This document shows, in pieces, positions 44,810 to 54,916 of a stretch of 64,000 nucleotides of DNA. The position numbers and the translations under genes are program-made. This DNA is from Arthrobacter sp. zg-Y1171 (GTDB lineage: Bacteria; Actinomycetota; Actinomycetes; Actinomycetales; Micrococcaceae). Each line of letters starts with the position of its first letter. Positions within the stretch are counted from its first letter, which is position 1. Below the pieces are notes generated by a model. The model was not told the origin of the DNA, searched no databases, and was given only the letters and a program-made list of their open reading frames with translations. The stretch is taken from NCBI RefSeq assembly GCF_025244845.1, contig NZ_CP104264.1:2294001-2358000 (forward strand), written 5' to 3'.

Positions 44810-44838
44810 AGGACGGGCGCTGCGGTACTGCTGATAAT
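44810..44838 (+). promoter_or_regulatory. Possible zur promoter
   Basis: GATAAT (44833-44838) is a good -10 match, with TGC four nt before. The -35 position at 17 nt reads AGGACG, which is poor. The start codon of zur is 69 nt downstream. I see no Zur-type palindrome here. Confidence 0.3.
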
Positions 44839-44906
44839 CTTAGGGGTCTACATCCCTGCGGCCACGGTGCCGCCCGCCTGCCGTCCCACCCGCTGGAGGA
44901 ACCTCC

Positions 44907-45338
44907 GTGTCACCCGAGACATCCCGGACATCCAAACGCGCACCGGAGCAGCGTGTAACCCGCCAGCGGCTGGCCGTGGGCCGCACCCTGGACGAACTCG
45001 ACGACTTCGTCAGCACCCAGGACCTCTTCCGGCTGCTGCAGGAGCGCGGCGAACGGGTTTCCCTGGCTACTACCTACCGGGTCCTGCAGTCCATGGCGGA
45101 CGAGAACCTCGTGGACGTGCTGCGGGGCGGCGACGGCGAGGCGCTGTACCGGCGGTGCGCCGTCGAACACCACCACCATCACCTGGTCTGCCGGAACTGC
45201 GGCAAGGCCGTGGAGGTGGAAGCGCCTGCGGTGGAGAGCTGGGCCGCGGGCCTGGGCGCCAAGTACGGCTTCACCGAAGTGGCGCACACCGTCGAGGTCT
45301 TCGGCCTGTGCCCGGAGTGCAGCGCGCGTAAGGGCTAG
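44907..45338 (+). CDS. zur: Fur-family regulator, probable zinc uptake regulator Zur
   Basis: A 143-residue Fur-type repressor: winged HTH (about 15-85, with SLATTYRVLQSMADENLV), then a dimerisation domain with the metal-binding EHHHHHLVCRNC stretch and a second CPEC pair. The two CxxC motifs form the structural zinc site. The gene lies tail-to-tail with znuBCA (stops overlap by 4 nt), which favours Zur over Fur. The start is a GTG at 44907 with GGAGGAA upstream. Confidence 0.88.
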   Translation: MSPETSRTSKRAPEQRVTRQRLAVGRTLDELDDFVSTQDLFRLLQERGERVSLATTYRVLQSMADENLVDVLRGGDGEALYRRCAVEHHHHHLVCRNCGKAVEVEAPAVESWAAGLGAKYGFTEVAHTVEVFGLCPECSARKG

Positions 45339-46222
45339 GCTGCGGCTGTAGCCGTGTTTGCGCTGAGCTCCCGGCGCCGGTGCCCGCCGCGCATGCGCCG
45401 GATGATCCGGCAGGCCAGGTAGATCGCGAAGGACACCGTGGTCACGTAGGGGCTGATCGGAATCCGGCCGCCCAGCGCCAGCAGGATGCCGCCGACCGAG
45501 GAAGCCAGCGCGAAGAGCACGCTCAGGAACACCACCAGGCGCGGCGAGGACGTCACGAGCAGGGCTGCCGCCGCCGGAGTAATCAGCAGGGAGAGCACCA
45601 GCAGGGCCCCCACCACCTGGATGGACAGGGCCACGGCCAGGCCCAGCAGGAACATAAAGACAATCGACAGCACCCGCACGGGCACGCCGCGGGCCTCTGC
45701 GAGGTCCGGGTCCGCACTGGCGAAGGTCAGGGGGCGCCAGATGAAGAGCAGGGCAGCCACCACGACGGCGGCAACCCCTGCCAACAGGTTCAGCTGCACG
45801 GTATCCACCGAGACGATCTGGCCGGTCAGCAGCCCGAACTTATTGGCGGAACGGCCCTCGTAGAGGCCAAGGAACAGGATGCCCAGGCCCAGCCCGAAGG
45901 GCATGATGACACCGATGATCGAGTTCCGGTCCCGGGCCCGCAGGCCCATGACGGCCAGCAGGACGGCCGCCGCCACAGATCCGACCAGCGAACCGACCAC
46001 CACGTTCACGCCGATCAGCAGGGCAAAGGACGCCCCGGCGAAAGAGAGCTCGGCAATGCCGTGCACGGCGAAGGCCAGGTCACGCATCAGGACGAAGGTG
46101 CCGATCAGCCCGCCGACCAGGCCGAGGATCGCGGCGGCCCAGATGGAATTGCTCACCAGCGGAAGCAGCTCGCCGTAATCGCTGAAATCAAAAACCGCAT
46201 CGAAGAAACTACGCAGGTCCAA
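45335..46222 (-). CDS. znuB: Zinc ABC transporter permease
   Basis: Membrane permease of the ABC-3 family, 295 residues, about eight helices (for example LGLVGGLIGTFVLMRDLAFA and VVGALLVLSLLITPAAAALL, both conserved). Adjacent genes supply the ATPase and binding protein. The TTG at 46222 is chosen: it overlaps the end of znuC by 14 nt and is preceded by GAGGG; the longer open frame upstream lies inside znuC. Zinc specificity is inferred from the adjacent Zur and the His-rich ZnuA. Confidence 0.88.
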   Translation of the reverse strand: MDLRSFFDAVFDFSDYGELLPLVSNSIWAAAILGLVGGLIGTFVLMRDLAFAVHGIAELSFAGASFALLIGVNVVVGSLVGSVAAAVLLAVMGLRARDRNSIIGVIMPFGLGLGILFLGLYEGRSANKFGLLTGQIVSVDTVQLNLLAGVAAVVVAALLFIWRPLTFASADPDLAEARGVPVRVLSIVFMFLLGLAVALSIQVVGALLVLSLLITPAAAALLVTSSPRLVVFLSVLFALASSVGGILLALGGRIPISPYVTTVSFAIYLACRIIRRMRGGHRRRELSANTATAAA

Positions 46223-47039
46223 GGTCGCCCTCGCTTTCTCCGTGGTGGTGGGTGGTGGCGTCCGGGATGCCCAGGACCACAATCCGGCCGTGGCTGCGCA
46301 GGACTTCGACGCGGCTGCCGTACATTTCCGAAAGCACGTCGCTGCGCAGGACTTCGGCGGGGGTGCCGGTGCGGAACTGTCCGCCGGCCAGGTACAGCAC
46401 GCGGTCCACGTACTCGATGACGGGATTGATTTCGTGGGTCACGAAGACGACGGCGGCGCCGTCGTCATGGCAGCGCCGTTCGATCAGGGAGCTGATGGCC
46501 TGCTGGTGGTGCAGGTCCAGCGAGAGCAGCGGCTCGTCGCAGAGCAGCAGATCCGGGTTGGTGGCCAGCGCCTGGGCCGCGCGCAGGCGCTGCAGCTCGC
46601 CGCCGGAGAGCCGTCCCACGGGTTCATCCGCGTAGGACGTGGCCCCCACCTGCTCGAGCAGCCGGTCCACGCGGCGGCGCACCGGCTTTCCGCGGAGCCG
46701 CAGGCCCCAGCGGTCGCCGTCGACGCCGAGCCCCACCAGGTCCCGGCCACGCAGCGGGGTGCCGGGGCTGAAGGACTTCTGCTGCGGGATGTAGCCGATG
46801 TCCTTGCTGCCCCGCTGCACGTTGCGGCCGTTGACGGTGACAGTGCCTCCGGTGAGCGGCTGCAGTCCCAGCAGGACCTTCAGGAAACTCGTTTTGCCTG
46901 ATCCGTTGGGGCCGAGGACGGCGAGGAATTCACCGGCATTGATGTCCAGGTCAAGGTTCTTCCACAGGGTGCGGTCACCGTAGGACAGGCCGGCGTCCCG
47001 CAGTCGCACCACCGGGGCGGGCTGACCGGAAGCATTCAC
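46209..47039 (-). CDS. znuC: Zinc ABC transporter ATP-binding protein
   Basis: ATPase of the importer, 276 residues. Walker A is GPNGSGKTSFLKV, the signature is LSGGELQRLRAAQAL, Walker B is LLLCDEPLLSLD and the switch is VFVTHEINPV. The C-terminus is acidic and histidine-bearing (TTHHHGESEGD), as is common in zinc ABC proteins. It overlaps the end of znuA by ATGA. Confidence 0.92.
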   Translation of the reverse strand: MNASGQPAPVVRLRDAGLSYGDRTLWKNLDLDINAGEFLAVLGPNGSGKTSFLKVLLGLQPLTGGTVTVNGRNVQRGSKDIGYIPQQKSFSPGTPLRGRDLVGLGVDGDRWGLRLRGKPVRRRVDRLLEQVGATSYADEPVGRLSGGELQRLRAAQALATNPDLLLCDEPLLSLDLHHQQAISSLIERRCHDDGAAVVFVTHEINPVIEYVDRVLYLAGGQFRTGTPAEVLRSDVLSEMYGSRVEVLRSHGRIVVLGIPDATTHHHGESEGDLGPA

Positions 47040-48013
47040 TGCAGCACGCTTTCCATGTTGGCGGTGTTATCGGCCATCCACTGCAGGTAGTCCTGGCCCT
47101 CGGGAAGGGTTTCGGAGAAGTCGATCACGGGCACACCGGCGTCCAGCGCGGCCTTGCGCACCGCCTCCGTCTGCGAGGTAGAGGTCTGTTCGTTGTAGCC
47201 CAGGAAGGCAATGGAGCCGCCCGTCACCAGGTCCTGCATCTCCTTCAGTACATGCGGCGGAACATCCGAGCCTTCCTCGACGGCCTCCGTGAAGTCCGAC
47301 GGGGTGGCGTTGTGCAGCCCCGCGGCTTCCACGAGGTAGTCCGGCACCGGTTCGGTCAGGGCGACGTCGCGTCCGCCCGCCGTTTCCCGAAGCGCGGCAA
47401 GGGAAGCGTCGATGTCCGCAATGCCCGCAGTGAAGTCCGCCGCGTTGCTGCGGAACGTGCCGGCGGCATCGGCATCCAGTTCGCCGAGGCGTTCGGCGGC
47501 GGCGTCGGCAAGCCGCCCCATGGCCTCGGGGCTGTACCAGACGTGTTCGTTGAAGGAGCCGTGGTTATGGCCGTGGTGGTCTTCGCCCGCGTCGTGGCTC
47601 TCTTCGGCTTCCGCTGAGTCGGAGTCCTCGAGGCCGGAGATCTCCACGGCGTTGAGGATGTTCTCGGCGGGGATGCCTTCGTCTGCCGCGAGCTTCTCCA
47701 GGAAGGTGTCGTACCCGCCGCCGTTGAGCACCACCAGGTCCGCCTTGGATACGGCGAGCCGGTCCCGCGCCGAGGCTTCGTAGGAGTGCGGATCCTGGCT
47801 GGGCCGGTCAATCAGGGAGGTCACTTCGACGTTGTCCCCGCCGATCCCGGCGAGGATGCTGCCGTAGACATCGGTGGACGCCACCACGCGAACGACGCCG
47901 TCACTGCCCTCGGCTTCACCACCGTCGTCCCCGCTGCCGCCGCTGCAGCCGGTCAGGGCGAGTGCGGCTGCTGCAAGGACGGTTCCGGCCAGGCGGACGG
48001 GAAAGCGGCGCAT
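47036..48013 (-). CDS. znuA: Zinc ABC transporter substrate-binding lipoprotein
   Basis: Cluster A-I metal receptor, 325 residues. The signal peptide ends with the lipobox ALTGC (Cys23). The mature protein has DPHSYEAS (first metal His), a flexible loop rich in His, Asp and Glu (about 130-155, with EDHHGHNHGSFNEHVW), a central helix and the closing FLGYNEQTS lobe. The His-rich loop is typical of zinc rather than manganese receptors. First gene of the znuACB operon, downstream of a candidate Zur box. Confidence 0.92.
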   Translation of the reverse strand: MRRFPVRLAGTVLAAAALALTGCSGGSGDDGGEAEGSDGVVRVVASTDVYGSILAGIGGDNVEVTSLIDRPSQDPHSYEASARDRLAVSKADLVVLNGGGYDTFLEKLAADEGIPAENILNAVEISGLEDSDSAEAEESHDAGEDHHGHNHGSFNEHVWYSPEAMGRLADAAAERLGELDADAAGTFRSNAADFTAGIADIDASLAALRETAGGRDVALTEPVPDYLVEAAGLHNATPSDFTEAVEEGSDVPPHVLKEMQDLVTGGSIAFLGYNEQTSTSQTEAVRKAALDAGVPVIDFSETLPEGQDYLQWMADNTANMESVLQ

Positions 48014-48097
48014 AAGGTTTGGTATCCCTGGGTAGGCGGTTCATGGCGGCGAAGACGGGCCCCGGCACCGCCGAAGCTTTTTCAGCATAACCTAAAC

Positions 48098-48110
48098 GCG
48101 AATCATTCGC
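48098..48110 (-). promoter_or_regulatory. Candidate Zur box upstream of znuA
   Basis: A perfect 13-bp palindrome, GCGAATCATTCGC on the plus strand (minus: GCGAATGATTCGC), lies 85 nt before the znuA start. The centre AATGATT recalls Fur/Zur-type boxes. A -10-like TATGCT (48089-48084) begins 8 nt downstream, so bound Zur would cover the promoter. Confidence 0.65.
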
Positions 48111-48119
48111 ATCTAGGCG

Positions 48120-49187
48120 CTAGAGGCTTTCTCCGGTCCGGCGGATGCCCTGCGCCTGGGTCGCGTCCCTGATCTCGCCGACCAGCTGTTCAATGATGTC
48201 TTCCAGGAACAGGACGCCGCGCGTGGTTCCATCCGGGCCCAGCACGCGGGCCAGATGGGAGCCGGTCCGCTGCATCACGGCCAGGGCATCCTCGATTTCG
48301 TCGTCCAGGCGCAGGTTGGCCAGGGTACGGACCTTGTTCTCCGTGATCGGCCGTTCATAGGCCTCCAGCGGGATGGACATCACGTCCTTCAGGTGCATGT
48401 ACCCGGTGAGGTTCCCGGCGTCGTCCACGAGGACGAAGCGGGAGAAGCCGGTCCGGCCCACGGCACGCTCGAATTCCGCCGGGGTGGAGTCCGTGCCCAG
48501 GCTCACGAGTTCGTCCAGCGGCACCATCACCGTCCCCGCGGTCTGTCCGGAGAACTCGAGTGCACCCGAGATCAGGCCGGAATCGTCGGCGACGGTCCCG
48601 TGTTTCGTGGATTCCTCCACGATGGACTGCATCTCCTCCAGAGTGAAGGCCGAGGCGACTTCGTCCCTCGGGGTGATCCCCATGAGGCGCAGCGCGTGGT
48701 TGGCCATCCAGTTGAGCGTGCCGATGATCGGGCGCACCAGGCGGGAAATGAAGACCAGCGGCGGGGCGAGCAGCAGCACTGCGCGGTCGGCAACGGACAC
48801 CGAGATGTTCTTCGGAACCATCTCGCCGATGGTGACGTGCAGGAAGGTCACGAGCAGCAGCGCCACCAGGAACCCGGCACCGTCAGCTATTTCGATCGGC
48901 AGGCCCACGGCTTTCAGCGGCACCGAAAGCAGGTGGTGGATAGCAGGTTCGGCCACCGAGAGAATCAGCAGGGAGCAGACGGTGATACCCAGCTGCGCAC
49001 ACGCGAGCATCAGGGACACGTGCTCCATGGCCCACAAGGTGGTCTTGGCCCGCTTCGATCCGGCTTCGGCATGCGGCTCGATCTGGCTGCGCCGCGCGGA
49101 CATCACCGCGAATTCGCTGCCGACGAAAAAGGCGTTGCCCAGGAGCAGGACCACCAGCCAGAAGATTCCCGCCAGATCGCCGCTCAT
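48120..49187 (-). CDS. Hemolysin-family CNNM/CorC protein (DUF21 + CBS), first copy
   Basis: A 355-residue membrane protein: an N-terminal DUF21 domain with three to four helices (about 1-200) and a cytosolic CBS pair (about 215-345, with GTVMVPLDELVSLG and GFSRFVLVDDAGNLTGYMHLKD). The C-terminal CorC_HlyC domain found in its neighbour is missing. Members act in Mg2+/Co2+ efflux or homeostasis; the word hemolysin is historical. It overlaps the longer paralogue by 4 nt. Confidence 0.88.
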   Translation of the reverse strand: MSGDLAGIFWLVVLLLGNAFFVGSEFAVMSARRSQIEPHAEAGSKRAKTTLWAMEHVSLMLACAQLGITVCSLLILSVAEPAIHHLLSVPLKAVGLPIEIADGAGFLVALLLVTFLHVTIGEMVPKNISVSVADRAVLLLAPPLVFISRLVRPIIGTLNWMANHALRLMGITPRDEVASAFTLEEMQSIVEESTKHGTVADDSGLISGALEFSGQTAGTVMVPLDELVSLGTDSTPAEFERAVGRTGFSRFVLVDDAGNLTGYMHLKDVMSIPLEAYERPITENKVRTLANLRLDDEIEDALAVMQRTGSHLARVLGPDGTTRGVLFLEDIIEQLVGEIRDATQAQGIRRTGESL

Positions 49188-50572
49188 CGGATGCCTTCCC
49201 TGCGTGCCGGGCGCTCCGCGCTTCGGCCGGTGTTGTCTTCGTCTTCAATGTGTTCGGCCTGGCCGGATTCGGCCCCCTCGGCGGCGGGGATGAAGCTGAC
49301 GCGGTCAATGCGCCGACCGTCCATCCGTTCCACCTCGAGCACGCCGCCAGGCACCTCTACGCGGTCCCCTGCCTCGGCGATGCGGCCGAGTTCGGCCATG
49401 ATGTAGCCGCCCACGGTTTCGTATCCGGCTTCGTCCGGCATCCGCAGCAGCGGAACCAGGGCGGTGACTTCGTCTGGCCGCATGATGCCCGGGAAGTACC
49501 AGGCACCGGACGCGCTTTGCAGCACGCCGGGCTTGGCCTTGTCGTGCTCGTCGGATACTTCGCCGACGATCTCTTCCACCAGGTCCTCCAGGGTGGCGAC
49601 GCCGGCGGTTCCGCCGTATTCGTCGAGGACGACGGCGAGCTGCAGGTTGGCGTTGCGGAGTTCGGAAAGCAGTGAGTCCAGGTGGACCGTTTCCGGCACC
49701 CGGAGGATCTCGCTCATGATCGCGGCCGCCGGCAGGGTGGCCCGCCTGCTGCGCGGCACGGCCACGGCCTTCTTGACGTGGACAACGCCGCGGATGTCGT
49801 CCGGTGAATCCCCGAGGACAGGGAAGCGGGAGTACCCGGTGCGCCGCGCCGCCTCGATGACATCGGCCACGGGCTGCTCGGCGTCGATCGTTTCTAGCCG
49901 GATGCGCGGAGTCATGACATCGGCAGCGGTTCGTCCCGCAAAGGAGAAGGTCCGGGAGAGGAAGTCGGCAGTGCCCTTGTCCAGGGTGCCCATCTCCGCG
50001 GAGCGCCGCGCCATGGAGGACAGCTCGGCCGGCGTCCGCGCTCCGCTGACCTCTTCCTTGGCCTCGAGGCCAAAGAGATGGAGGATCTTGTTGGCGAAAC
50101 CGTTCAGCAGGAGCACCGCGGGCTTGAAGACCACGGTGAAAGCCAGCTGCGGCCGTGCCAGTGCCTTACCGACACGGAACGGCATGGCGATGGACATGTT
50201 CTTGGGGATCAGTTCGCCCAGCAGCATCGAAAGGAAGGTCGCCAGGATCATCGCAACGGTGACGGACACCGAGTCCACGGCCACGGGCGGCAGGCCAAAG
50301 GAGGCCAACGGACCCTCCAGCAGGCGCCCAACGGAGGGTTCCATAACAAACCCGGTCAGCAGGGTGGTCATGGTGATGCCCAGCTGGCAGCTGGAGAGCT
50401 GGGTGGAGAGGGTGGTCAGGCAGCGCAGCAGCGGTTCAGCCGCTTTGTCGCCCTCGTCCACTGCGCGGCGGACGGCAGGCTGGTCCAGTGCCACGAGGGC
50501 GAATTCCACGGCGACGAAGAATCCGGTGCCGAGAATGAGCAGGAGGCCGAAGAGGAGGTATAGCCACTCCAT
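49184..50572 (-). CDS. Hemolysin-family CNNM/CorC protein, second copy with CorC_HlyC domain
   Basis: A 462-residue paralogue: DUF21 membrane domain (about 1-200), CBS pair (about 210-335, TAADVMTPRIRLETID and GYSRFPVLGDSPDDIRGVVH), and a CorC_HlyC C-terminal domain (about 350-435) with an acidic tail. The sequence LDEYGGTAGVATLEDLVEEI between CBS and CorC is a family hallmark. The tandem of a long and a short CNNM gene is common in actinobacteria. The partners may form heterodimers (inference). Confidence 0.9.
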   Translation of the reverse strand: MEWLYLLFGLLLILGTGFFVAVEFALVALDQPAVRRAVDEGDKAAEPLLRCLTTLSTQLSSCQLGITMTTLLTGFVMEPSVGRLLEGPLASFGLPPVAVDSVSVTVAMILATFLSMLLGELIPKNMSIAMPFRVGKALARPQLAFTVVFKPAVLLLNGFANKILHLFGLEAKEEVSGARTPAELSSMARRSAEMGTLDKGTADFLSRTFSFAGRTAADVMTPRIRLETIDAEQPVADVIEAARRTGYSRFPVLGDSPDDIRGVVHVKKAVAVPRSRRATLPAAAIMSEILRVPETVHLDSLLSELRNANLQLAVVLDEYGGTAGVATLEDLVEEIVGEVSDEHDKAKPGVLQSASGAWYFPGIMRPDEVTALVPLLRMPDEAGYETVGGYIMAELGRIAEAGDRVEVPGGVLEVERMDGRRIDRVSFIPAAEGAESGQAEHIEDEDNTGRSAERPARREGIR

Positions 50573-51043
50573 GTCAGCACTCCCCCGCCGTCGGGGCAGA
50601 CCGGCTTAAAAGAAAGGGATGATTTACTGCACGGAAATGTTCAGACGGAGGGTGGTCGGCTGCGGCCGGACTGGAAGGCTCCGATGACGAGGCAGGTGAA
50701 TGCTGGGCCGTGGGTGTGCGGGCGTTGCCGGCTCGTGGCGCACCGACTGCGGCAACCGCAGTCCGTGACGCAGGCCGGCGCCTAGAGAAACTGTCCATAG
50801 AATCCCCAGTTTACAGGTTTGTTCCGGGCCCGCCACAGCGGCTTCCCTGGGTGATTCCCGCCGGTCTGCGGCAGCAGGCGCCTTCATCAACTGGTGCGGG
50901 ATTGGCCACATGTTCGACTATGTCACTAGACTGGCATGAAGTCTCGGTCACTGCGCACCGGGCCGCACCAGTACTTGAGGCGGAAGCGTCAGAACATGGT
51001 GCCATCAGGGCAAACGGCAACTCATGGAAGAGGCGTATATCTA
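50573..51043. other. Intergenic region between the CNNM operon and kgd
   Basis: A 471-nt divergent promoter region without a convincing gene. Possible kgd signals are TTGGCC (50902-50907) and TAGACT (50927-50932), but their 19-nt spacing is long. Short GC-rich inverted repeats occur around 50735-50775 (GACTGCGGCAACCGCAGTC, a 7-8-bp hairpin). I see no riboswitch I can name. Confidence 0.4.
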
Positions 51044-54000
51044 GTGCCAGACCAATCCAACCACCGCCTGCCGGAGGAATTCGGCGGCAACGAGTGGCTT
51101 GTCGATGAACTGTACGAGCAGTATTTGTCGAACAAGGACTCCGTTGACAAAAAGTGGTGGAGCATCTTCGAATCCTTCAAGGCTGAAGACTCCCAGTCCG
51201 GCAACGGATCCAACGGAAACGGCGCCGGATCCCCGGACGGTTCCCGGCCCGCCACCCGCCAGCTTCCGGTAGTGAAAGCCGAAAGTACGGCACCCAACGC
51301 ACCGAAGGCATCAGGCGAATCGCCCGCTGCAACGCAGCAGTCGGGCAAGCCGCCGGTAGCCAAGGAACAGGCGAAGGCCGAACCCGCTGCGAAGAGCGAG
51401 CCGAAGGCCGAACCCAAGGCGGCGCCGATTCCTGCGCAGCTGCCCAAGACCCAGCCCAGCGATGCCGCTGCGGAAGAGGACAAGGTCACCGTGCTGCGCG
51501 GTCCGGCCAAGGCCATCGCCACGAACATGGACCTCAGCCTGAGCGTCCCCACGGCAACCACCGTGCGGGCCATTCCGGCCAAGCTGCTGATTGATAACCG
51601 CATTGTCATCAACAGCCACCTGGAACGTGCCCGCGGCGGCAAGATCTCCTTCACCCACCTGCTGGGCTACGCCATCATCCGCGCTGCCGCCCAGTTCCCG
51701 TCGATGAACGTGCACTACGACGAAGTGGACGGCAAGCCCGTTGCCGTCCAGCCCGCACACGTCAACTTCGGGCTGGCCATCGACATGCCCAAGCCGGACG
51801 GAACCCGCCTGCTGGTGGTGCCGAACATCAAGAAGGCAGAAACGCTGAACTTCTCGGAGTTCTGGCACGCCTATGAAGAGCTGGTCAAGCGTGCCCGCAA
51901 CGGCAAGCTCGGCGCGGACGACTACCGCGGCACCACCATCTCCCTGACCAACCCGGGCGGCATCGGCACCGTGCACTCGGTGCCCCGCCTCTCCAAGGGA
52001 CAGGCCGCCATCATCGGCGCCGGCGCCCTTGAGTACCCGGCTGAATTCCAGGGTGCCAACGAGAAGATCCTGGCCCGCAACGCCATCAGCAAGATCATCA
52101 CCCTGACCTCCACCTATGACCACCGCGTCATCCAGGGTGCCGGCAGCGGCGAGTTCCTGCGCATCATCCACCAGCTGCTGCTGGGTGAGCAGAACTTCTA
52201 CGACGAGATCTTCGAATCCCTGCGGATCCCGTACGAGCCGGTCCGCTGGAGCCCGGACATCCAGGTCAACCCGGACGAGCAGATCAACAAGGTTGCCCGC
52301 ATCCAGCAGCTGATCCACGCCTACCGGGTCCGCGGCCACCTCATGGCGGACACGAACCCGCTGGAATACGTCCAGCGCCGGCACGCCGACCTGGACATCC
52401 TGAACCACGGCCTGACCCTCTGGGACCTGGACCGGGAGTGGCCCACGGGCGGCTTCGGCGGCAAGCCGATGCTCAAGCTCCGCAAGATCCTCGGTGTGCT
52501 GCGGGACGCGTACTGCCGCACGGCAGGTATCGAATACATGCACATCCAGGATCCCGAGGAGCGCCTCTGGTTCCAGGACCGCCTGGAGACCAAGTACACG
52601 AAGCCGACCCGCGAAGAGCAGCTGCGCATCCTCAGCAAGCTCAACGCTGCCGAGGCTTTCGAAACGTTCCTCCAGACGAAGTTCGTTGGACAGAAGCGCT
52701 TCTCCCTTGAGGGCGGCGAATCCCTGATTCCGCTGCTGGACGCCGTGATTTCAGGTGCCGCCGACGACGGCCTCGAGGAAGTCGGCATCGGCATGGCCCA
52801 CCGCGGCCGCCTCAACGTCCTGACCAACATCGCAGGCAAGACCTACGCACAGGTCTTCCGCGAATTCGAAGGCACCCAGGACCCGCGCAGCGTGCAGGGT
52901 TCCGGCGACGTGAAGTACCACCTCGGCACCGAGGGCACCTTCACTTCGGACAACGGGAAGCAGACCAAGGTCTACCTGGCGGCCAACCCGTCCCACCTCG
53001 AAGCCGGCGATTCCGTGCTGGAGGGCATTGTCCGCGCCAAGCAGGACCGGCTGGACAAGGGTGACGAGTTCCCCGTGCTGCCGATCCTCGTGCACGGCGA
53101 TGCCGCCTTCGCGGGCCAGGGCGTGGTGGCGGAAACGCTCAACCTCTCCCAGCTGCGCGGCTACCGCACCGGCGGCACCATCCACGTGGTGGTCAACAAC
53201 CAGGTGGGCTTCACGACGTCGCCCACATCCTCGCGCTCCTCGGTCTATTCCACCGACGTCGCGAAGATGGTTCAGGCACCGATCTTCCATGTCAACGGAG
53301 ATGATCCCGAAGCAGTTGTACGGGTTGGCCAGCTGGCCTACGAGTACCGTCAGCGCTTCCACAAGGACGTCGTCATCGACATGGTCTGCTACCGCCGCCG
53401 CGGCCACAACGAAGGCGATGACCCTTCGATGACCCAGCCGATGATGTACAGCCTGATCGAGGCCAAGCGCTCCGTGCGCAAGCTGTACACCGAGTCCCTG
53501 ATCGGACGAGGCGATATCAGCCAGGACGAGGCCGAGCAGGCGCTGCGTGACTACCAGGGCCGCCTCGAGCGCGTCTTCGCGGAAACGCACGCTGCCCAGA
53601 CCTCGCCCATCCCGGTGATCACCAAGGATTCCGAAGCGGTTTCCGATCTGGAACGTCCTGCTGCCCAGCAGGAAGGCACCACGATCATCAAGCCGGCAAG
53701 CACTGCGGTCTCCGCCGAGGTCCTGGCGCACATCGGCAAGGCCCACGTGGCCGTCCCCGAGGGCTTCACGGTCCACCCGAAGCTGAAGTCCCTGCTGGAA
53801 AAGCGTGACCAGATGTCCCGTGAGGGCAACATCGACTGGGGCTTCGCCGAAATCGCGGCCTTCGGTTCGCTGCTGATGGAAGGCGTCCCCGTACGCCTCG
53901 CCGGGCAGGATTCACGCCGTGGAACCTTCACGCAGCGCCACGCCGTCTTCCACGACCGCGCCACGGGTGCAGAGTGGATGCCGCTGGCTGAGCTTGACCC

Positions 54001-54853
54001 GAACCAGGCCAAGCTGTGGATCTACGACTCCCTGCTTTCCGAATTCGCCGCCATGGGCTTCGAGTACGGCTACTCGGTGGAGCGTCCGGATGCCCTCGTG
54101 CTCTGGGAAGCCCAGTTCGGTGACTTCGTCAACGGCGCCCAGACCATCATTGACGAGTTCATCTCGTCGGCTGAGCAGAAGTGGGGCCAGCGGTCCTCGC
54201 TGGTGCTGATGCTTCCGCACGGCTACGAGGGACAGGGACCGGACCACTCGTCCGCACGGATCGAGCGTTTCCTGCAGATGTGTGCCGAGGACAACATGAT
54301 TGTTGCCAACCCGACCACGGGTGCCTCGCACTTCCACCTGCTGCGCCGGCAGGCGTACAGCCGGCCGCGCAAGCCGCTGGTGGTCTTCACCCCGAAGCAG
54401 CTGCTGCGCTTGAAGGCGGCCGCAACGTCGGTGGAGGAGTTCACGCACGGCGAGTTCCAGCCGGTCATCGCCGAGCATGCCGAACTGGATGCCAACGCCG
54501 TTGACCGCGTGCTGCTGGTGTCCGGCCGCCTGTACTACGATCTGCTGGCAAACCGCCAGAAGACCGGCGATGACAAGACGGCGATCGTCCGCGTGGAGCA
54601 GCTCTACCCGCTCCCCGTCGACGAGATCCGGGCCGCTGTGGGCAAGTACCCCAACGCGGACATCGTCTGGGCGCAGGACGAACCGGCGAACCAGGGTCCG
54701 TGGCCCTTCATCGGCCTCAACCTGCCCCAGCACCTGGACAGCCGCCTGCGCCTGGTCTCACGCCCGGCGTCGGCCTCCACAGCTACGGGCTCTGCCAAGC
54801 GCCACGCAGTGGAGCAGGACATCCTGGTGAAAAAGGCCTTCGAACGTCAGTAG
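51044..54853 (+). CDS. kgd: Multifunctional 2-oxoglutarate metabolism enzyme (E2/E1 fusion, Kgd/OdhA)
   Basis: A 1269-residue actinobacterial fusion. The N-terminal about 40 residues ([20 protein letters not shown]) are a subunit-binding segment. An Ala/Lys/Glu/Pro linker follows (about 50-145), then an E2-type acyltransferase domain (about 160-400) with [14 protein letters not shown]. The ThDP-dependent E1 part (about 420-1269) has [11 protein letters not shown] and [10 protein letters not shown]. It feeds 2-oxoglutarate into the TCA cycle as succinyl-CoA with Lpd and E2p. The GTG at 51044 gives the family N-terminus; in-frame ATGs upstream add unrelated residues. A strong terminator follows. 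Confidence 0.95.
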   Translation: MPDQSNHRLPEEFGGNEWLVDELYEQYLSNKDSVDKKWWSIFESFKAEDSQSGNGSNGNGAGSPDGSRPATRQLPVVKAESTAPNAPKASGESPAATQQSGKPPVAKEQAKAEPAAKSEPKAEPKAAPIPAQLPKTQPSDAAAEEDKVTVLRGPAKAIATNMDLSLSVPTATTVRAIPAKLLIDNRIVINSHLERARGGKISFTHLLGYAIIRAAAQFPSMNVHYDEVDGKPVAVQPAHVNFGLAIDMPKPDGTRLLVVPNIKKAETLNFSEFWHAYEELVKRARNGKLGADDYRGTTISLTNPGGIGTVHSVPRLSKGQAAIIGAGALEYPAEFQGANEKILARNAISKIITLTSTYDHRVIQGAGSGEFLRIIHQLLLGEQNFYDEIFESLRIPYEPVRWSPDIQVNPDEQINKVARIQQLIHAYRVRGHLMADTNPLEYVQRRHADLDILNHGLTLWDLDREWPTGGFGGKPMLKLRKILGVLRDAYCRTAGIEYMHIQDPEERLWFQDRLETKYTKPTREEQLRILSKLNAAEAFETFLQTKFVGQKRFSLEGGESLIPLLDAVISGAADDGLEEVGIGMAHRGRLNVLTNIAGKTYAQVFREFEGTQDPRSVQGSGDVKYHLGTEGTFTSDNGKQTKVYLAANPSHLEAGDSVLEGIVRAKQDRLDKGDEFPVLPILVHGDAAFAGQGVVAETLNLSQLRGYRTGGTIHVVVNNQVGFTTSPTSSRSSVYSTDVAKMVQAPIFHVNGDDPEAVVRVGQLAYEYRQRFHKDVVIDMVCYRRRGHNEGDDPSMTQPMMYSLIEAKRSVRKLYTESLIGRGDISQDEAEQALRDYQGRLERVFAETHAAQTSPIPVITKDSEAVSDLERPAAQQEGTTIIKPASTAVSAEVLAHIGKAHVAVPEGFTVHPKLKSLLEKRDQMSREGNIDWGFAEIAAFGSLLMEGVPVRLAGQDSRRGTFTQRHAVFHDRATGAEWMPLAELDPNQAKLWIYDSLLSEFAAMGFEYGYSVERPDALVLWEAQFGDFVNGAQTIIDEFISSAEQKWGQRSSLVLMLPHGYEGQGPDHSSARIERFLQMCAEDNMIVANPTTGASHFHLLRRQAYSRPRKPLVVFTPKQLLRLKAAATSVEEFTHGEFQPVIAEHAELDANAVDRVLLVSGRLYYDLLANRQKTGDDKTAIVRVEQLYPLPVDEIRAAVGKYPNADIVWAQDEPANQGPWPFIGLNLPQHLDSRLRLVSRPASASTATGSAKRHAVEQDILVKKAFERQ

Positions 54854-54862
54854 GCTAGATTT

Positions 54863-54898
54863 AGGGTGGGGCGCTTCGGCGTCCCACCCTGTTTTTTT
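54863..54898 (+). terminator. Intrinsic terminator after kgd
   Basis: A 12-bp stem (54863-54874 with 54879-54890, one G-T pair) closed by a TTCG tetraloop, followed at once by GTTTTTTT. It is nine nt after the kgd stop and is a textbook terminator. The next gene starts only 19 nt beyond, so that gene must depend on read-through or on a promoter within this region. Confidence 0.93.
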
Positions 54899-54916
54899 GA
54901 TTCGAGAAGGTGACTA

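Noticed and set aside
48120..50572. Treating the CNNM/CorC proteins as haemolysins
   Set aside because: The name is historical; DUF21 plus CBS architecture points to divalent-cation homeostasis.
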